Positions 1 to 10,079 of a stretch of 64,000 nt of DNA are shown here, in pieces. Numbering within the stretch: position 1 is the first letter of the stretch; every line of letters begins with the position of its first letter. The position numbers and the translations under genes were made by a program. The DNA comes from Hysterangium stoloniferum (lineage: Eukaryota; Basidiomycota; Agaricomycetes; Hysterangiales; Hysterangiaceae), in NCBI GenBank assembly GCA_015178975.1, contig WHVD01000001.1, positions 3,658,001-3,722,000 on the forward strand, written 5' to 3'. Under the pieces are notes generated by a model. The model ran no database searches. It saw nothing but the letters and a program-made list of their open reading frames with translations, and was not told where the DNA came from.

Positions 1-834
1 GGACAGAAACGCCACGGGGTGGACTTCTCTGTCAGAGTCCTGGATAGACAGAATGGCTCCAAGTGCATAATCCGAGGTGTCCATTTCGACAATGAGCGGG
101 AAGTCCAGTTTCCAATGCGACAGAATAGGAGCTGAAGAAAAAGAATTTTTTAAAAGATTGAAAGCTTTTTGACACTTATCATTAAAATTCCATGGAGTAT
201 CCTTACACCTAAGATGGGTAAGGGGTACCGTGATGTCGGAATATCCATGGATAAACCATTGGTAAAAATTGGCAAATCCAAGGAAGGATTGTATATCTTT
301 AACTTTTCGGGGTTCAGGCCAATCTTTGATGACTTGCACTTTAGTTTCATCCATGCGGAGTCCGTTGGGTTCCATAATGAAACCTAGGTATTCCACAGAG
401 TCTGTGTCAAAAGTACATTTTTTTCCATTCGCAAATAAACCATGTTGTCTGAGTCTCTGGAGAACTTCACGGACTTGTTTGTCGTGTTCCGTGGGATTCT
501 CGGAGTAGATAAGAATGTCGTCCAAGTAAACAATAATGCATACATCGAGCATGTCAAAGAAAATGTCATTGATAAAATGCTGAAAAACAGACGGAGCATT
601 GGTGAGTCCAAAGGGCATCACCAACCACTCGAAGGCCCCATAGCTGGTTCTAAAAGTGGTTTTCCATTCATCACCCGCCGTGATCCAGACCAAATGATAG
701 GCGTGCTTGAGATCTATTTTGGTGTAAATCCAGGCATTCCACGGAGTATCGAGCAGATCAGATATGAGGGGGAGTGGATACTTATCCTTTTTGGTGACAA
801 CATTGAGTCCTCTAAAATCAACACATAGTCCAAG
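1..834 (-). pseudogene. gypsy A pol: reverse transcriptase palm to RNase H
   Basis: Minus-strand translation gives the RT catalytic motif YLDD at 517-528, preceded by the conserved F-G-L-T-N-A-P block and followed by the connection segment (QSFLGFANFYQWFIHGYS) and the start of RNase H (DYALGAILSIQDSD). The reading frame changes at least once near 420-440. It is closely related to the copy at 40940-43277. The family role is copying element RNA into DNA in cytoplasmic particles. Integrase would follow to the left of base 1. Shadow ORFs on the plus strand here have no family resemblance. Confidence 0.85.
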
Positions 835-1237
835 TGTGAAGAGTGGTATAAGTTCTGACTGTTCTATATACAGAGAAATGAGTAGAATGGGAGGAAGATG
901 ATTCGAGTGGAGGCCTCAACTGCTATAGTTCAAGGCCTGAAGTGTTAGATATTTCAGATATTGCTACCTATGTGGTAGCTGACATGTTACCCTGATCACC
1001 GCTCGTAGTAGACCTAGTTTATGTCTTACGAGTGGTGGTTCTTGGGTAAAAGTGTGTCTGAGTTTCATTTGGTGCCGAGTGCACCCACAAGTATACACAA
1101 TGCTTCAAACTAATGAAATGATGCAATATTCAAAGAATATAAAAGATAGAAAAATATGAATAGAATGTGTAAAATATAAATAAAATAAAAGGAGTGTTTT
1201 ACCACAATGAAACTGTGGTAAAAGCATACTCCTCACA
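835..1237. repeat. Solo LTR, family S, copy 1
   Basis: A 403-bp insertion beginning TGTGAAGAGTGG and ending CTCACA, with 5-bp flanks CCAAG and CTAAG (one mismatch) that are contiguous in the related gypsy copy B. TG...CA ends, a short inverted terminal repeat and a 5-bp duplication define an LTR. The same family lies in the opposite orientation at 42046-42676, where the reverse complement starts with the same TGTGAAGAGTGG. No internal coding region, so it is probably a solo LTR left by LTR-LTR recombination. Confidence 0.8.
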
Positions 1238-1242
1238 CTAAG

Positions 1243-1594
1243 GTATCCATCCTTTTTTCTGACAAACAGAACAGGTGCTCCAAAGGAGACTTTGAGGGTC
1301 TGATAAAACCTATGGACAAATGTTCATCCAGGAAATCGCGGATTGTGGAAAGTTCCATGGATGAGAGTAGATAGATATGTCCTAGGGGTGGCTGGGCACC
1401 ATCTCCGAGATCGATTTTAAGTCGTATTCTGTGGGATGGAAGCCAGTCAGCTTTCCATTTGCTAAAAACATCTGCAAAGTCATGATATTTCTCCGGGGAC
1501 GCCTTCTAGGTCAGTGGCTTGCTCAGATTCGGATACTGGGGTTAAAAAACGTCCAGTTGCTTCATTAATTTTTAAGTTGATAGTGAACGCCTGG
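1243..1594 (-). pseudogene. gypsy A pol: reverse transcriptase fingers
   Basis: The minus strand encodes the N-terminal RT block with the motif [15 protein letters not shown] and the downstream [13 protein letters not shown] core, continuous with the palm segment once the LTR at 835-1237 is removed. It matches the copy at 42700-43229. Frame breaks lie near 1430-1500. It is separated from the protease segment only by the solo LTR at 1600-3056. Confidence 0.8.
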
Positions 1595-1844
1595 GACCCT
1601 GTCATGTATTTCAAAGGTTTTTTCTATTTTTCACAATTTCCCCAAAATGAAATTCTTAACAAAGGCTTTTAAATGTACTTATATTGTGATTATAAAATTT
1701 TACAATATTCTCTTGATTTATATTGAATTTATGTAATTTATTTTGCATTTTTATCTTATAAATTGAGGGAGCTATGAAATTTCTACCGTTTATTCTTTTT
1801 TAACTAATATATCTTCAAACCAGCCACCTGGCGCTTATTTGTCA

Positions 1845-1975
1845 CAATGAGTGACAGTCATCACAATGAGTGACAGTCATTACAACAAGTGACAATCGTC
1901 ACAAAAGCGTGCGACAGTCACAAGGGTGCACGACAGTCACAAAAGGCATGTGACAGTCACAAGGTGCGATGGGTG
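1845..1975 (+). promoter_or_regulatory. GTGAC/GTCAC array in the U3 of LTR-L copy 1
   Basis: About seven loosely spaced GTGAC or GTCAC pentamers, which are reverse complements of one another, lie roughly 160-290 bp upstream of the TATA box. The same array is present in both sister LTRs, expanded to a 19-bp VNTR in copy 2 and CpG-rich in copy 3. The position suggests upstream activating sites. That function is inferred, not shown. Confidence 0.45.
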
Positions 1976-2132
1976 TCACATGCGCACTAGCACGGGAATA
2001 TTATGTCAGATATTATGTCATCATATATGCTACAATAGAGAATGGTGGAAATGTCTAAAACATTCCAAGTAAAATAGCTAAAATAGGATAGAAATAAAGT
2101 TCAATATGTCTCTAAATGTCTCAGATCTCAGT

Positions 2133-2140
2133 GTATATAA
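2133..2140 (+). promoter_or_regulatory. TATA box of LTR-L copy 1
   Basis: TATATAA followed by GGAGCTCTGCTCC, conserved in all three LTR-L copies (also 44214-44220 and 50053-50060) in the same position between the GTGAC array and the hairpin row. Likely core promoter of the element. Confidence 0.6.
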
Positions 2141-2226
2141 GGAGCTCTGCTCCAGCCATGAAATATAACTCATTTTATCAACCCATTTACACCACATCTG
2201 TGTGTCACTGCAGCAAACAGCCTACT

Positions 2227-2470
2227 CCACCCCAATCTGGGCAGTTGGACATCTAATTCCACCTCTATCAGAGCTGTTGGAAACCCTTGCCACCTCTATC
2301 AGAGTTGTTGGCCCAATCAGATCCTTGTCACCTCAATCTGAGCTGTTGACTGATCTGTTGTTCCCCCTGTCACCTCAATCTGAGTTGTTGACTTTTGTTC
2401 TCTCTTGCCACCTCTTAGTTGAGTAGCTGGCTATCCTTTATTACTTATCCACCTCTATTTAAGTTGTTGG
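2227..2470 (+). repeat. Row of short hairpin units in LTR-L copy 1
   Basis: Seven imperfect units of about 22 bases follow the pattern (C/T)CA-C-CTC-loop5-GAG-(C/T)-TG-TT-G(G/A). Stems pair CTC with GAG (or CCC with GGG) and the outer CC with GG (or TC with GA), while the 5-base loop varies. The row starts about 90 bp after the TATA box, so it should be transcribed. Equivalents are at about 44310-44527 and 50151-50533. Confidence 0.6.
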
Positions 2471-3061
2471 TTATCAATTAAAGTAATAAACAATCTTGGT
2501 TATCATTGTTGAGATTAGGAATACATTTCTAATTTCTACCCGGTTTTTGGCATAAATAAATACTGAGAATATTCTTGCAGAATCCTTAAGACTACATTAA
2601 GATCCTGATAAGTTAGTATCACAGTAGACCCTGTAGGTTAGTGTAAATAAAGCATATATTAGCCAAATAGTGTTTTATTCTATATGTAATCTTTTGACCT
2701 GTTTATAAATATTTTTACTGTTTGATAAATAGTATAAAATATATATGAAAACTAGCTAGAATCAAAGTTGAATCTAGATTCTGAATCAGTGAATTGTTAT
2801 TCACATTTTAAGTACATATTTTCACAGAAAAAGAACAGCTTGCAAAAGCAGCTCTCAAAACCTTCTTTGCGAAGTTGGGTGCATATATTCAAGTAAACTC
2901 TTGACTTCAGGGGTTCTAAGTCTATTCAGGCTGCCACTGATTAATATCAAATACTTAAATTATTTTACCTTGCAGTGAATTGAGTATTTGCACATTTTGA
3001 TAGAGCATTGGACCCTTTTTCAGAAAATAGTATTAAGGTAAGGCTAATACATCACAGACCC

Positions 3062-3823
3062 ATCCATTTTTGAAGCCCTAATAAAAGCTGCAGAATTAAT
3101 CAGAGAAATAGATGGAGGTGCCGTGGGTTCCAGGGAAGCCATGGGTGCTGTAGGGATCACAGGAGTCCTCGAGACTGCAGGTGCCAGGAAGGCCATGGGT
3201 GCCATGGAGGCTGGGATGGGTGCAGTTTCCTCGGCTGCCACAGGAGTCCGGAATGTTATACTGTTAGCTATCCAGTCAATCAACGGATTGTAGCAGGTAA
3301 GCCAGTTGTGTCCAAGGATCACCAAGCAACTTGAGTATAACTGGGTCACATAGAAAGTGACCAAATGAGTTGTTCTACAAGGGAAACAGATGGATAAATC
3401 ACAAGCTTGGGTAACAACTGAATTACTTGTGCCATCGAAGAGGTGGAGACTGACAGGATTTATCGGGTAAGTTGACAAAGAACTTTTTTGCATGAATTTT
3501 GTATCTAAAAAACAATGAGTCAAGCCGGAATCGATAAGAGCTGAAAAAACGAATTTTGGAATCATATTAGACATACGTTTAACGAAAAATGAATCAGAAT
3601 GCGAAAGAGCGGATGCATTGAGGCGAGTGAACTCTTGAATGTGGGGAGAGGCAATGCAACCCCCAACCCGTGTGGAGTCCGCAGGGTTGCTTACTCTTTT
3701 TTCAAGTCGGAAGCCAGTTTGTCCTTTGACGGGGTTTCTGTGGAGGCCTTGGCTGTTCGACCCTTTGAAGAGTTTGCTTTTGCCAGTGGACATTCTGGGA
3801 CTTGATAACTGGGTTTCCTGCAC
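3062..3823 (-). pseudogene. gypsy A aspartic protease (retropepsin)
   Basis: The minus strand encodes a retropepsin-like domain: the active-site loop reads ALIDSGLTHCFLD (codons around 3521-3540), where the family normally has DSGA or DSGT, and the C-terminal flap/hydrophobic block reads ILGHNWLTCYNPLIDW. It would cleave the Gag-Pol precursor. It sits between the gag zinc knuckle and RT as expected. A serine/alanine/proline-rich tail links it to RT. The Leu in DSGL is unusual and may be a decay change. Confidence 0.8.
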
Positions 3824-4978
3824 AAGAGAAAGAGGTTATTGTCCATGCAATGTTGTCTTTCCTGTGGGGACAATTTGCCATCGGGTCTGAGTTTGCCTGA
3901 GAGGTTGGGTTTTCCAGTTTGCTTGCTGGACTGTTGACCCTTGTTATTGTCCTTGTTGTTGTTGTTGTTTGAAGACTTTTTATCATTCTTCTTGTCGGAT
4001 TGCATGGAGTTTTGGTTGCTGGTTGATGAATTGTTGTTGTTGGTTTTATTGGCTGCGGACTTCTTTACCTTGTCCATGGAGGTCTCACAGGCAACTTCTG
4101 CGCGATGTTCCCAATAGCGTGCATCCACGTTTTGAGCTTTGAGGTGCATACAGGACAGGGTTTTTGGCTTGCCATCTTCTCCTTTCAAGACTTCGTCTTT
4201 AAGGTGGGATGGCAGACCGGCGTAAAATTGGTGGTGGAGAGCGGGATCGCCCTACTGACAACAAGCTGCAAGATTATTGAATTGGATGATGTAGTCCGTG
4301 ATGCACTGCGTGTCCTTCATATGAGGATTTGTGAGACTATTCTCGGCTTCTCCTGTCGGGTCATATGGACGGGCCAAAGTTGGTTTCAAGCTCCTCAACA
4401 AAAGCATCCCAATCTTCAAGCCAAAGCGGCTCTTCCTCGGAAATTCTGCTAAAAGCCAGTTTGAACCATTTCAACGCAGATCCCGACAAGTATGAAAGTG
4501 CGTAGTTGACTTTTCGGGAGTCTGTGGAGAATGCAGCGGATCAATTGCGGAAATTGAAGTGACATTGCATGAGGAAAGTAGAGAGTTTGTTTGGGTTGGA
4601 ACCCATGAAGGGTTCCAGAGCATTAGCCTTTGACCGTGGAGGTTCTTGTTCCTTTTTCTTTCATTCTTCGAGCAGGTGTGTCATAAATCTATCTATAGTA
4701 CCTGCTAAAAACTCAGAAGTAGGATCCCCCAAGTGCGGTCGTTGACTCGGCAGAGGATTTTCAACACCTTTGCCCTTGTTGGGGGCCACAGATTCATCCT
4801 CGTGCCCAGATTCATCCTGGCTTTCCGGGACTTCTTTGATATGGGCTTCTTCCATGGGTTCCGACTGGTTCGCAAGCATCTGGCTGGTATACAGAGTTAA
4901 TGGGGAATGAAGAGTCAACGGTCCAGGTAATGATGCCTGTGCGTTCACTTTCTTTCTTGGTGGCATATTGAAAAACAA
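3691..4978 (-). pseudogene. gypsy A gag (capsid and nucleocapsid)
   Basis: The start is the minus-strand ATG near 4963 (MPPRKKVNAQ). The first ~100 residues are charged; a capsid part is broken by frameshifts between 4660 and 4190; then comes a Lys/Asn/Ser-rich linker and the nucleocapsid knuckle. In the sister copy at 45132-45744 the knuckle is intact (CLLCGKPGHQVPEC, CX2CX4HX4C). Here it reads FLLCRKPSYQVPEC, losing the first Cys and the His, so RNA binding is presumably lost. The leader between gag and the LTR is only about 25 bp. Confidence 0.8.
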
Positions 4979-5003
4979 TCTGCGAGTCTCAGTCAGAAAA
5001 TAC

Positions 5004-5939
5004 TGTTAGGATACATACAGGGTGGGTTTCTGGAGAAACCCATGGAATATCTGGTAGGACTTGGCTTCAGCTTATAGGCTACACCCTCACTAGATCGTGT
5101 TGTCCAATTTCAGATGGGCAGATGGGAATCTTGGGGAGTCCAGGCAGAGGTCGTGGGTCAAGGGGTCATAGGTCGGAGGTCATGGGTCCTGAGTCGAGAT
5201 AGGTGAGAGAGATAGATATGCCGGAGCCCGTGGGCTCTGACTAGTGTGAGCAGTGTAATTCAAGTAGGAGTTTAGAGTGGAAAATGTATTAGATTACTGG
5301 GGGGAATCTAAGCCAATTTTCTGACTGGATTGTATGTACAACATCTGCCAGTTTAAATAGACTGTGGAGTAAATGTCATACCGAATCCAGTAATGATGAA
5401 ACGAAACGAGCAAAACATAAAACGGGAAAAGTAAACACCAAATTGGTGTTAGGAATGGGACAGAACGGAGTGGAGTCCAAATAGTGACAAATCATAAACC
5501 ATAACGGGAAACAGAGCAGAAGCGGAGCAGAAGCGGAGCAGAAGCGGAGCAGAAGCGGAGCAGAAGCGGAGCAGAAGCGGAGCAGAAGCGGAGCAGAAGC
5601 GGAGCAGAAGCGGAGCAGAAGCGGAGCAGAAGCGGAGCAGAAGCGGAGTCCAAATAGTGACAGGTCATTTGACTAAAACAGGAACAGGGCTCTGTTAGAG
5701 AGGTGATGGGTTTGCTGAATGGGGTCTGGTGACTGATGTGCAGGACGAGGTCGGATATAGACAGAGATGGAGTCCAGTGAGTATTCCGGTGACTGAAACA
5801 CAATGTAACGAAGACGAACGTAGACAAGTCTGACGTACAGAGTCTGGTGGGAATTCCGGTGAACTGATAATGGGTGCGTATAGGGTGCGGGTGCGTATAA
5901 GTTCATGCCTGGAGTCTGGCAGGATTTCCAGTCGTAACA
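5004..5939 (-). repeat. LTR1 family, copy a (5' LTR of gypsy A)
   Basis: On the plus strand the LTR runs from TGTTAGGATAC to CCAGTCGTAACA, giving the TGTTA...TAACA inverted ends typical of gypsy LTRs; length 936 bp. Its transcription strand is minus, because gag starts just beyond its 5004 edge. Related copies are at 36624-38540, 38752-39357, 39358-40930 and 47889-48298 plus 56189-56629. It carries an expanded 11-bp VNTR absent from the sisters. Confidence 0.85.
5514..5648 (+). repeat. 11-bp minisatellite in LTR1 copy a
   Basis: About 12 near-perfect copies of an 11-bp unit (GCGGAGCAGAA). Sister LTR1 copies have about one unit here (for example near 39850), so this is a local expansion after insertion. 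The minus-strand Leu/Ser/Ala-rich ORF across it is an artefact of the repeat. Confidence 0.9.
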
Positions 5940-6004
5940 GTATCACCCTCTGACCAATACTATTGGCATCTGTGTTGACATCCTCACGTTGTAGAGAGTT
6001 CAAT
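5940..6004 (-). pseudogene. Helitron H1 remnant beyond gypsy A
   Basis: The minus-strand reading DVNTDANSIGQRVIL matches the Helitron H3 protein around 18565-18610 (DVSTDANSISQRVIL). It is the continuation of H1 (7375-10075), cut off by the insert at about 6005-7390 and stopped by the LTR of gypsy A at 5939. Confidence 0.8.
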
Positions 6005-7390
6005 CGGAAAGTAACCTATATGGCAATAGTTTCAAGCCACGTCACAAGCACAAATTCTTATATATACTTTGGCACTCAAGATGACTTCTACACAGCCAAA
6101 TCAGTTTCATCAAACAGACAACCAAAACTCCATCATGTTCAACACTGCATCGTTCTCCAAAGTAACCCTCAGTTCCTACTCAAAACTGACTCTTCACTCC
6201 CAAATAGAACTCCAGCCAATAACATCTCGCTTCTCCTCATCCTCAGATATCATTCCCAAGCCCCTACCTGCCCACTCATGCTCCTCCAAGAAATACCATC
6301 ATTTCCTCTGTCGACAAGGTATTCAACTCCCATATGCTCCAGACGATCCTGCCTTCATTCGTATACAACACTATGATGGCTCCTCTGAAATCCTCCAATA
6401 TCGATTTGATCGAGTGTTCCAGCAAGATTGTTCCCCACTGTCATCAGGAATCTGTTACATGGCCACGTTCACTCCAATAGGAGATCACAGAGGACCCAAG
6501 TTATTCACGACCCCGGTTCTGGAGGGAAGTCAAGTAGAGCCTCATTGAGGTCATCGTCGATTTGTGTTCCTTGCATGGTTGTGGAGCCTACTCACCACCT
6601 GGTTCTAAAATGGTGATTGATTGTGTCCCCTCCTTATACTGCAAAACTAGGAACAGAATATGTCCAATCTCGGTTCATCAATTGGCATTAAGATTTCGAG
6701 ATCAAGCTTAGCATTTGAGGGTGATGCATTATCATGGGATTCTTGAGTGTTTCTGACTCATATCATCGATGTTTCATCAGCCATCACTTCTATAACTCCA
6801 TCTCTCCTATTGTCTGACTCAGTTCCCCCTATTGTTCTATTGTGTTTCCCCATCTATCCGTATCACATGTCTGATCTCATCTTTTGTTTGTCATTCTCTT
6901 ATTGTTCAGTGCAGCCTCCCCCTATTATTGTTCACAGCTTTACTAACACTCCTATTGTGATGACTCAGAAATGACTCACACCATATCACATCATTATTGT
7001 GTCGTTGTTTGTAGATGTTTGGTTTGACCTGTGTTCTCTCATGTATATAAGGGCCTCTCCTTTGCCCATTGTTGAACAAGCAATTTCGTTGTATCTCATT
7101 TCAAAGCTCATTCTTAAGGACAATCTCTTAAGTCTTATTCTCAGTCTCACTCCTACAGCCAGTAAGGGATACTATAGTGTCTCTTATTGTTGAAGTTCTA
7201 CATTCTACGACATTGGGCTTATGCCAGCCTTTTGTATTCATCTTCGATTACGTCATCCAAGGTCCGATCTCTAGCCTCTCACTCCAAGTGTGTTTGGTTA
7301 TAGACTGGTTTCAAGAAGGACTGTGTCAGTGACCGTCATAAAGACTTGACCATTGCATGCAGGTTATTAGGTATATTCCTAGTAACAAAC
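6005..7390 (+). mobile_element. Unclassified 1.4 kb insertion in Helitron H1
   Basis: Comparison with H3 shows that H1 coding sequence is continuous on either side, so about 1.39 kb has been inserted. Flanking TTGTA and GTGTA could be a 5-bp duplication with one mismatch. The ends are not TG...CA and I see no inverted repeat. Contents: a TATA-like run at about 6058-6064, a 155-codon ORF, then a promoter-like stretch (TGTATATAAGG near 7032) in LTR-like sequence. It may be a truncated LTR retroelement. Exact edges are uncertain by about 10 bp. Confidence 0.55.
6081..6548 (+). CDS. Hypothetical protein in unclassified insert
   Basis: A 155-codon ORF starting at ATG 6081, 20 bp after a TATATATA-like run. 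The protein starts MTSTQPNQFHQTDNQNS and is Ser/Thr/Gln-rich for its first ~75 residues, then more ordered with aromatic residues (FLCRQGIQLPYAPDD, YRFDRVFQQD) and ends VEPH. I do not recognise a family. Its place in an insertion with LTR-like sequence downstream makes a short retroelement protein, possibly a Gag remnant, one option; a captured gene fragment is another. No zinc knuckle or catalytic motif is visible. Confidence 0.4.
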   Translation: MTSTQPNQFHQTDNQNSIMFNTASFSKVTLSSYSKLTLHSQIELQPITSRFSSSSDIIPKPLPAHSCSSKKYHHFLCRQGIQLPYAPDDPAFIRIQHYDGSSEILQYRFDRVFQQDCSPLSSGICYMATFTPIGDHRGPKLFTTPVLEGSQVEPH

Positions 7391-10075
7391 TTACAATGTG
7401 TAAAGTCATCAACTATCTGGTTGTAGAGTTCTGCACGTAACCTTGGTTGATTATCCCTGAGAAATCTCAATCTGCACTGCTCTGTTACTGCCCAGGCATT
7501 GACAATATACTGTTGGAATAGCTTTTGTGCATAAAAAAGGGTCATGGCTTTGTATGCTCTGGGAAATAGGTGATAGGCATAATATTCACATTGGGTCACT
7601 TTCTGACTTTTATCTTCATCTTCACCTTCTTCATCCTGCTGTCCAGGCTGGGGCTGCCAATTTTGATTGGCATAGGGAATGTCCCATGACCAACCACGCT
7701 CATCCCTGGGAAAGAGCATGACATAATGAAGGGGTGTATAAATGGCTTGTGCATCATGCACATGATGGAACTGGCCCCCTCTCCTCTGAACAATAATATC
7801 CCTTGGGTCACCACGACCTGTATCACCATCTCCAGGGAGAATGACTGCAAGTTCATCACCAGTTGGAAGATTGTACTGTGTGGGATCATTAAAAGCTTTG
7901 TAGCTCAGCCTGACATGTAGCCTTGGAGTCTCTGCCTGTGTCCTCAATCGCTCATGTGCCTGGTAATAGAGTTGTATAAAGGGATTATATTGCTCTATCA
8001 TATCCTGCAAGTCAGAAAAAGTTTGGTTATTTAGGTTTCTATTTGCCCTGTGATTCTGCCTCTGCTGCAATGCCTGCCTCAGTCCATCCTCCTGCCAATG
8101 CAGGATCATGGATGTAAAGTTGAGCATAACTACATGATACACCTTTTCCATAAGGAATCAAGGCACCATGCTGGTGATACAATTCACCATGAATGTTGAA
8201 GACATATGGGCCACCACCACCTTGCAAGACAGACTCATCCAAATTGACACCCAGTGATGTAAATGCAAATGCATTATTATAGGCACAAATATTCTTGAGA
8301 AATTCTCTGCTATTGTCTGTATTATCCTCCAGCAGAGACCTTAAAGTGTGAGGGACTGGCTCAAGTATTGGGAGGGCCACCTTTCCTCATTTGCAACACT
8401 TGCCAAATTTTGGATGTGTCTTAGAGCTATTTGCCAGATGCTCATCCATCCAGTGCAAAGCTCCACAGTCTGGACACTGTATGTTCATAGGACCCAAGTC
8501 ATGTCTTGGGAACCTGACCTCAACAACTGGCTGCCGTCCAATGAGTACTTGTGCAACGGGAGGTAGAGGTGGCACTGGAGGCACCCCAATGTTTTGGGAA
8601 TTTGAAAACCTTCCAAAAATCCTAATATTTGGCCAACTGTTCTAAGAATTCTTTCAACTGATAAATTGTTTAAAAATTTTAAGTTTTAGTAGGATTTTCC
8701 AAAGTGGGAAATCATATCTGAAAACCTTGAAAATTTATATCAAGAAACTCTGACTGATAATGTCTCCTCAGATTTTCTAATACAAATATTTAAAGTTTTC
8801 AGATCTGATTTTCCAGTTTGGAAAATCCTACTAAAACTTAAAATTTCCAATCAATTTATCAGTTCAAAGAATTCTCAGAAAATTTGGCCAAATAGTAGGC
8901 TTTTCAGAAGGTTTTTCAACTCCAAAAAACTTGGGGTCTCTCCAGTGTGGAGGTATGGCTGCAAGCTGTGGAATGACTGGGAGTGGGGGAATGGCAGGAG
9001 GTGGGTGTATGGCAGGAGGTGGGGGAATGGCAGGAGGTGGTGCTAACTGTAGCTGTTGTTGCTGTTGTGGAGCTGGATTTCCAGGTAGATGGTGAAGCTG
9101 TGGTGGTTCCCACTGCAAAATAGGTACTTGTTGTTGTTGTGGAGCTGGATTTCCAGGTGGATGATGATGCTGTGGTGGTGCTAATTGCAAAATGGGTACC
9201 TGTGCCTGGACTTGTGGAATGGCATTAATAGGTAAATGGTCATAGTGCAGTTGTGGGGCTGGATTTCCAGGTGGATGGTGAAGCTGTGGTGGTGCCCACT
9301 GCAAAATAGGTGCTTGTGGTTGTTGTGGAGCTGGATGGTGATGCTGTAGTGGTGCTAACTGTAAAATGGGTAGCTGTGCCTGGACTTGTGGAACTGCATT
9401 AAATGATGCATGACTATGTTGTAGTGGAGCAGATGAATGACTTTGCTGTACTGGTGCAGGTACATTTCCTGGTTAATTTCCTGGTTGATGACCATGCTGT
9501 GGATGTGGTGCTGATTGTAAAATCGGTGGCTGTAGTTGAGCAGGTTGGTTTAATGGTGGTAAAGCATGATACTGAGCATACAGAGCAGCTACTGCAGCAG
9601 AGCCAATTGCAGGCTGGACAGCTTCAATTGGTTGCTGCAGTTGAACAGATACATTGCCTTGTGCACGACCTGGTGCCTGTGGCTGAACAGGTACATTTGC
9701 TGATTGATGATCCTGCTGTATATGTGCAGCTGCATTTCCTTGTCCATGACCCTGTCCCCACCTAATAGGTTTTTTTAATGGTGGCAAAGCCAGATACTGC
9801 CTTTGCAAGGCAGCCACTGCATCAGAACCAACTATAGCAGAGCCACCTGTAGCAGAGGCACTTGCAGCAGAGCCACCTGGCAGAGCAACCAAAAATGGAT
9901 TGTCAGATTGACCTCTACTAACAGGAAGATGGAGATCTCAGAATGGTTGAGCAGGGGATGGTATATTAGAATTCACAGCTAAACACCAATGACGATCAGA
10001 TGGAGATATCATTTGCAATTGTGCCCTATGCTGCCTTCACTCCTCCTCTCAATCACGCTCAGGTGTTCAATCCAT
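7375..10075 (-). pseudogene. Helitron H1: N-terminal half of Rep/helicase protein
   Basis: The minus strand from ATG 10075 follows the H3 protein closely: Arg/Gln-rich start, a Gly/Ser/Ala segment without the long H3 expansion, Pro/Gln/His-rich repeats, a Cys-rich DIQCSDCGALHW-like finger, then the Helitron-like N-terminal domain (SYAQLYIHDPAL, TPLHYVMLFPRDERGWSW). The Rep active site and helicase are missing because of the insert at 6005-7390 and gypsy A. Breaks include TGA stops near the N-terminus, a TAA at 9473-9475, a TGA at 8387-8389 where H3 has CGA (17565-17567), a frameshift near 8100 and the foldback element at 8573-8947. Confidence 0.85.
8573..8947. mobile_element. 375-bp foldback element (MITE-like) inside Helitron H1
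   Basis: The two halves are long imperfect inverted repeats: CACTGGAG...CCCCAA at the left end and its complement at the right, with similarity continuing about 150 bp inward (TTTAAGTTTTAGTAGGATTT and its complement). TGG flanks both sides, a possible 3-bp duplication, although the surrounding sequence is Pro-codon-rich and could mimic this. CACTG ends with a 3-bp duplication would suit a CACTA-like origin. No coding capacity. It is absent from H3 at the equivalent site. Confidence 0.75.
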
Positions 10076-10079
10076 AATG

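Larger units (their letters stand above)
1600..3056 (+). repeat. Solo LTR, long family L, copy 1
   Basis: A 1,457-bp insertion starting TGTCATGTATT and ending ATACATCACA, flanked by perfect 5-bp duplications GACCC (1595-1599 and 3057-3061). Removing it rejoins the gypsy A pol frame. Two sisters occur at about 43280-45110 and 49124-51095. Parts in order: AT-rich start; a GTGAC/GTCAC-rich array at 1845-1975; a TATA box (TATATAA, 2133-2140); a row of CTC/GAG hairpin units at 2227-2470; an AT-rich 3' part. All three copies point the same way. The short ORF at 2202-2426 follows the hairpin repeats and is not credible. Confidence 0.85.
1..5939 (-). mobile_element. Ty3/gypsy element A, nested and truncated at the window edge
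   Basis: Reading on the minus strand from 5939 down there is a 5' LTR (5004-5939), gag, aspartic protease, reverse transcriptase and the start of RNase H, running off the left edge. The order is that of a Ty3/gypsy element. Two solo LTRs (835-1237 and 1600-3056) sit inside it, each with a 5-bp duplication. The bases just outside its LTR (5940-6004) translate on the minus strand as Helitron Rep/helicase sequence, so A landed in Helitron H1. The 3' end and integrase are outside the window. The copy is dead: frameshifts, insertions and altered active-site residues throughout. Confidence 0.85.

Noticed and set aside
2202-2426. 74-codon ORF in LTR-L copy 1
   Set aside because: Covers the hairpin repeat row and is not conserved as an ORF in the sister LTRs.
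1600-3056. LTR-L units as complete small transposons rather than solo LTRs
   Set aside because: They have single TG...CA ends, a promoter in the middle and no internal terminal repeats, which is LTR organisation.
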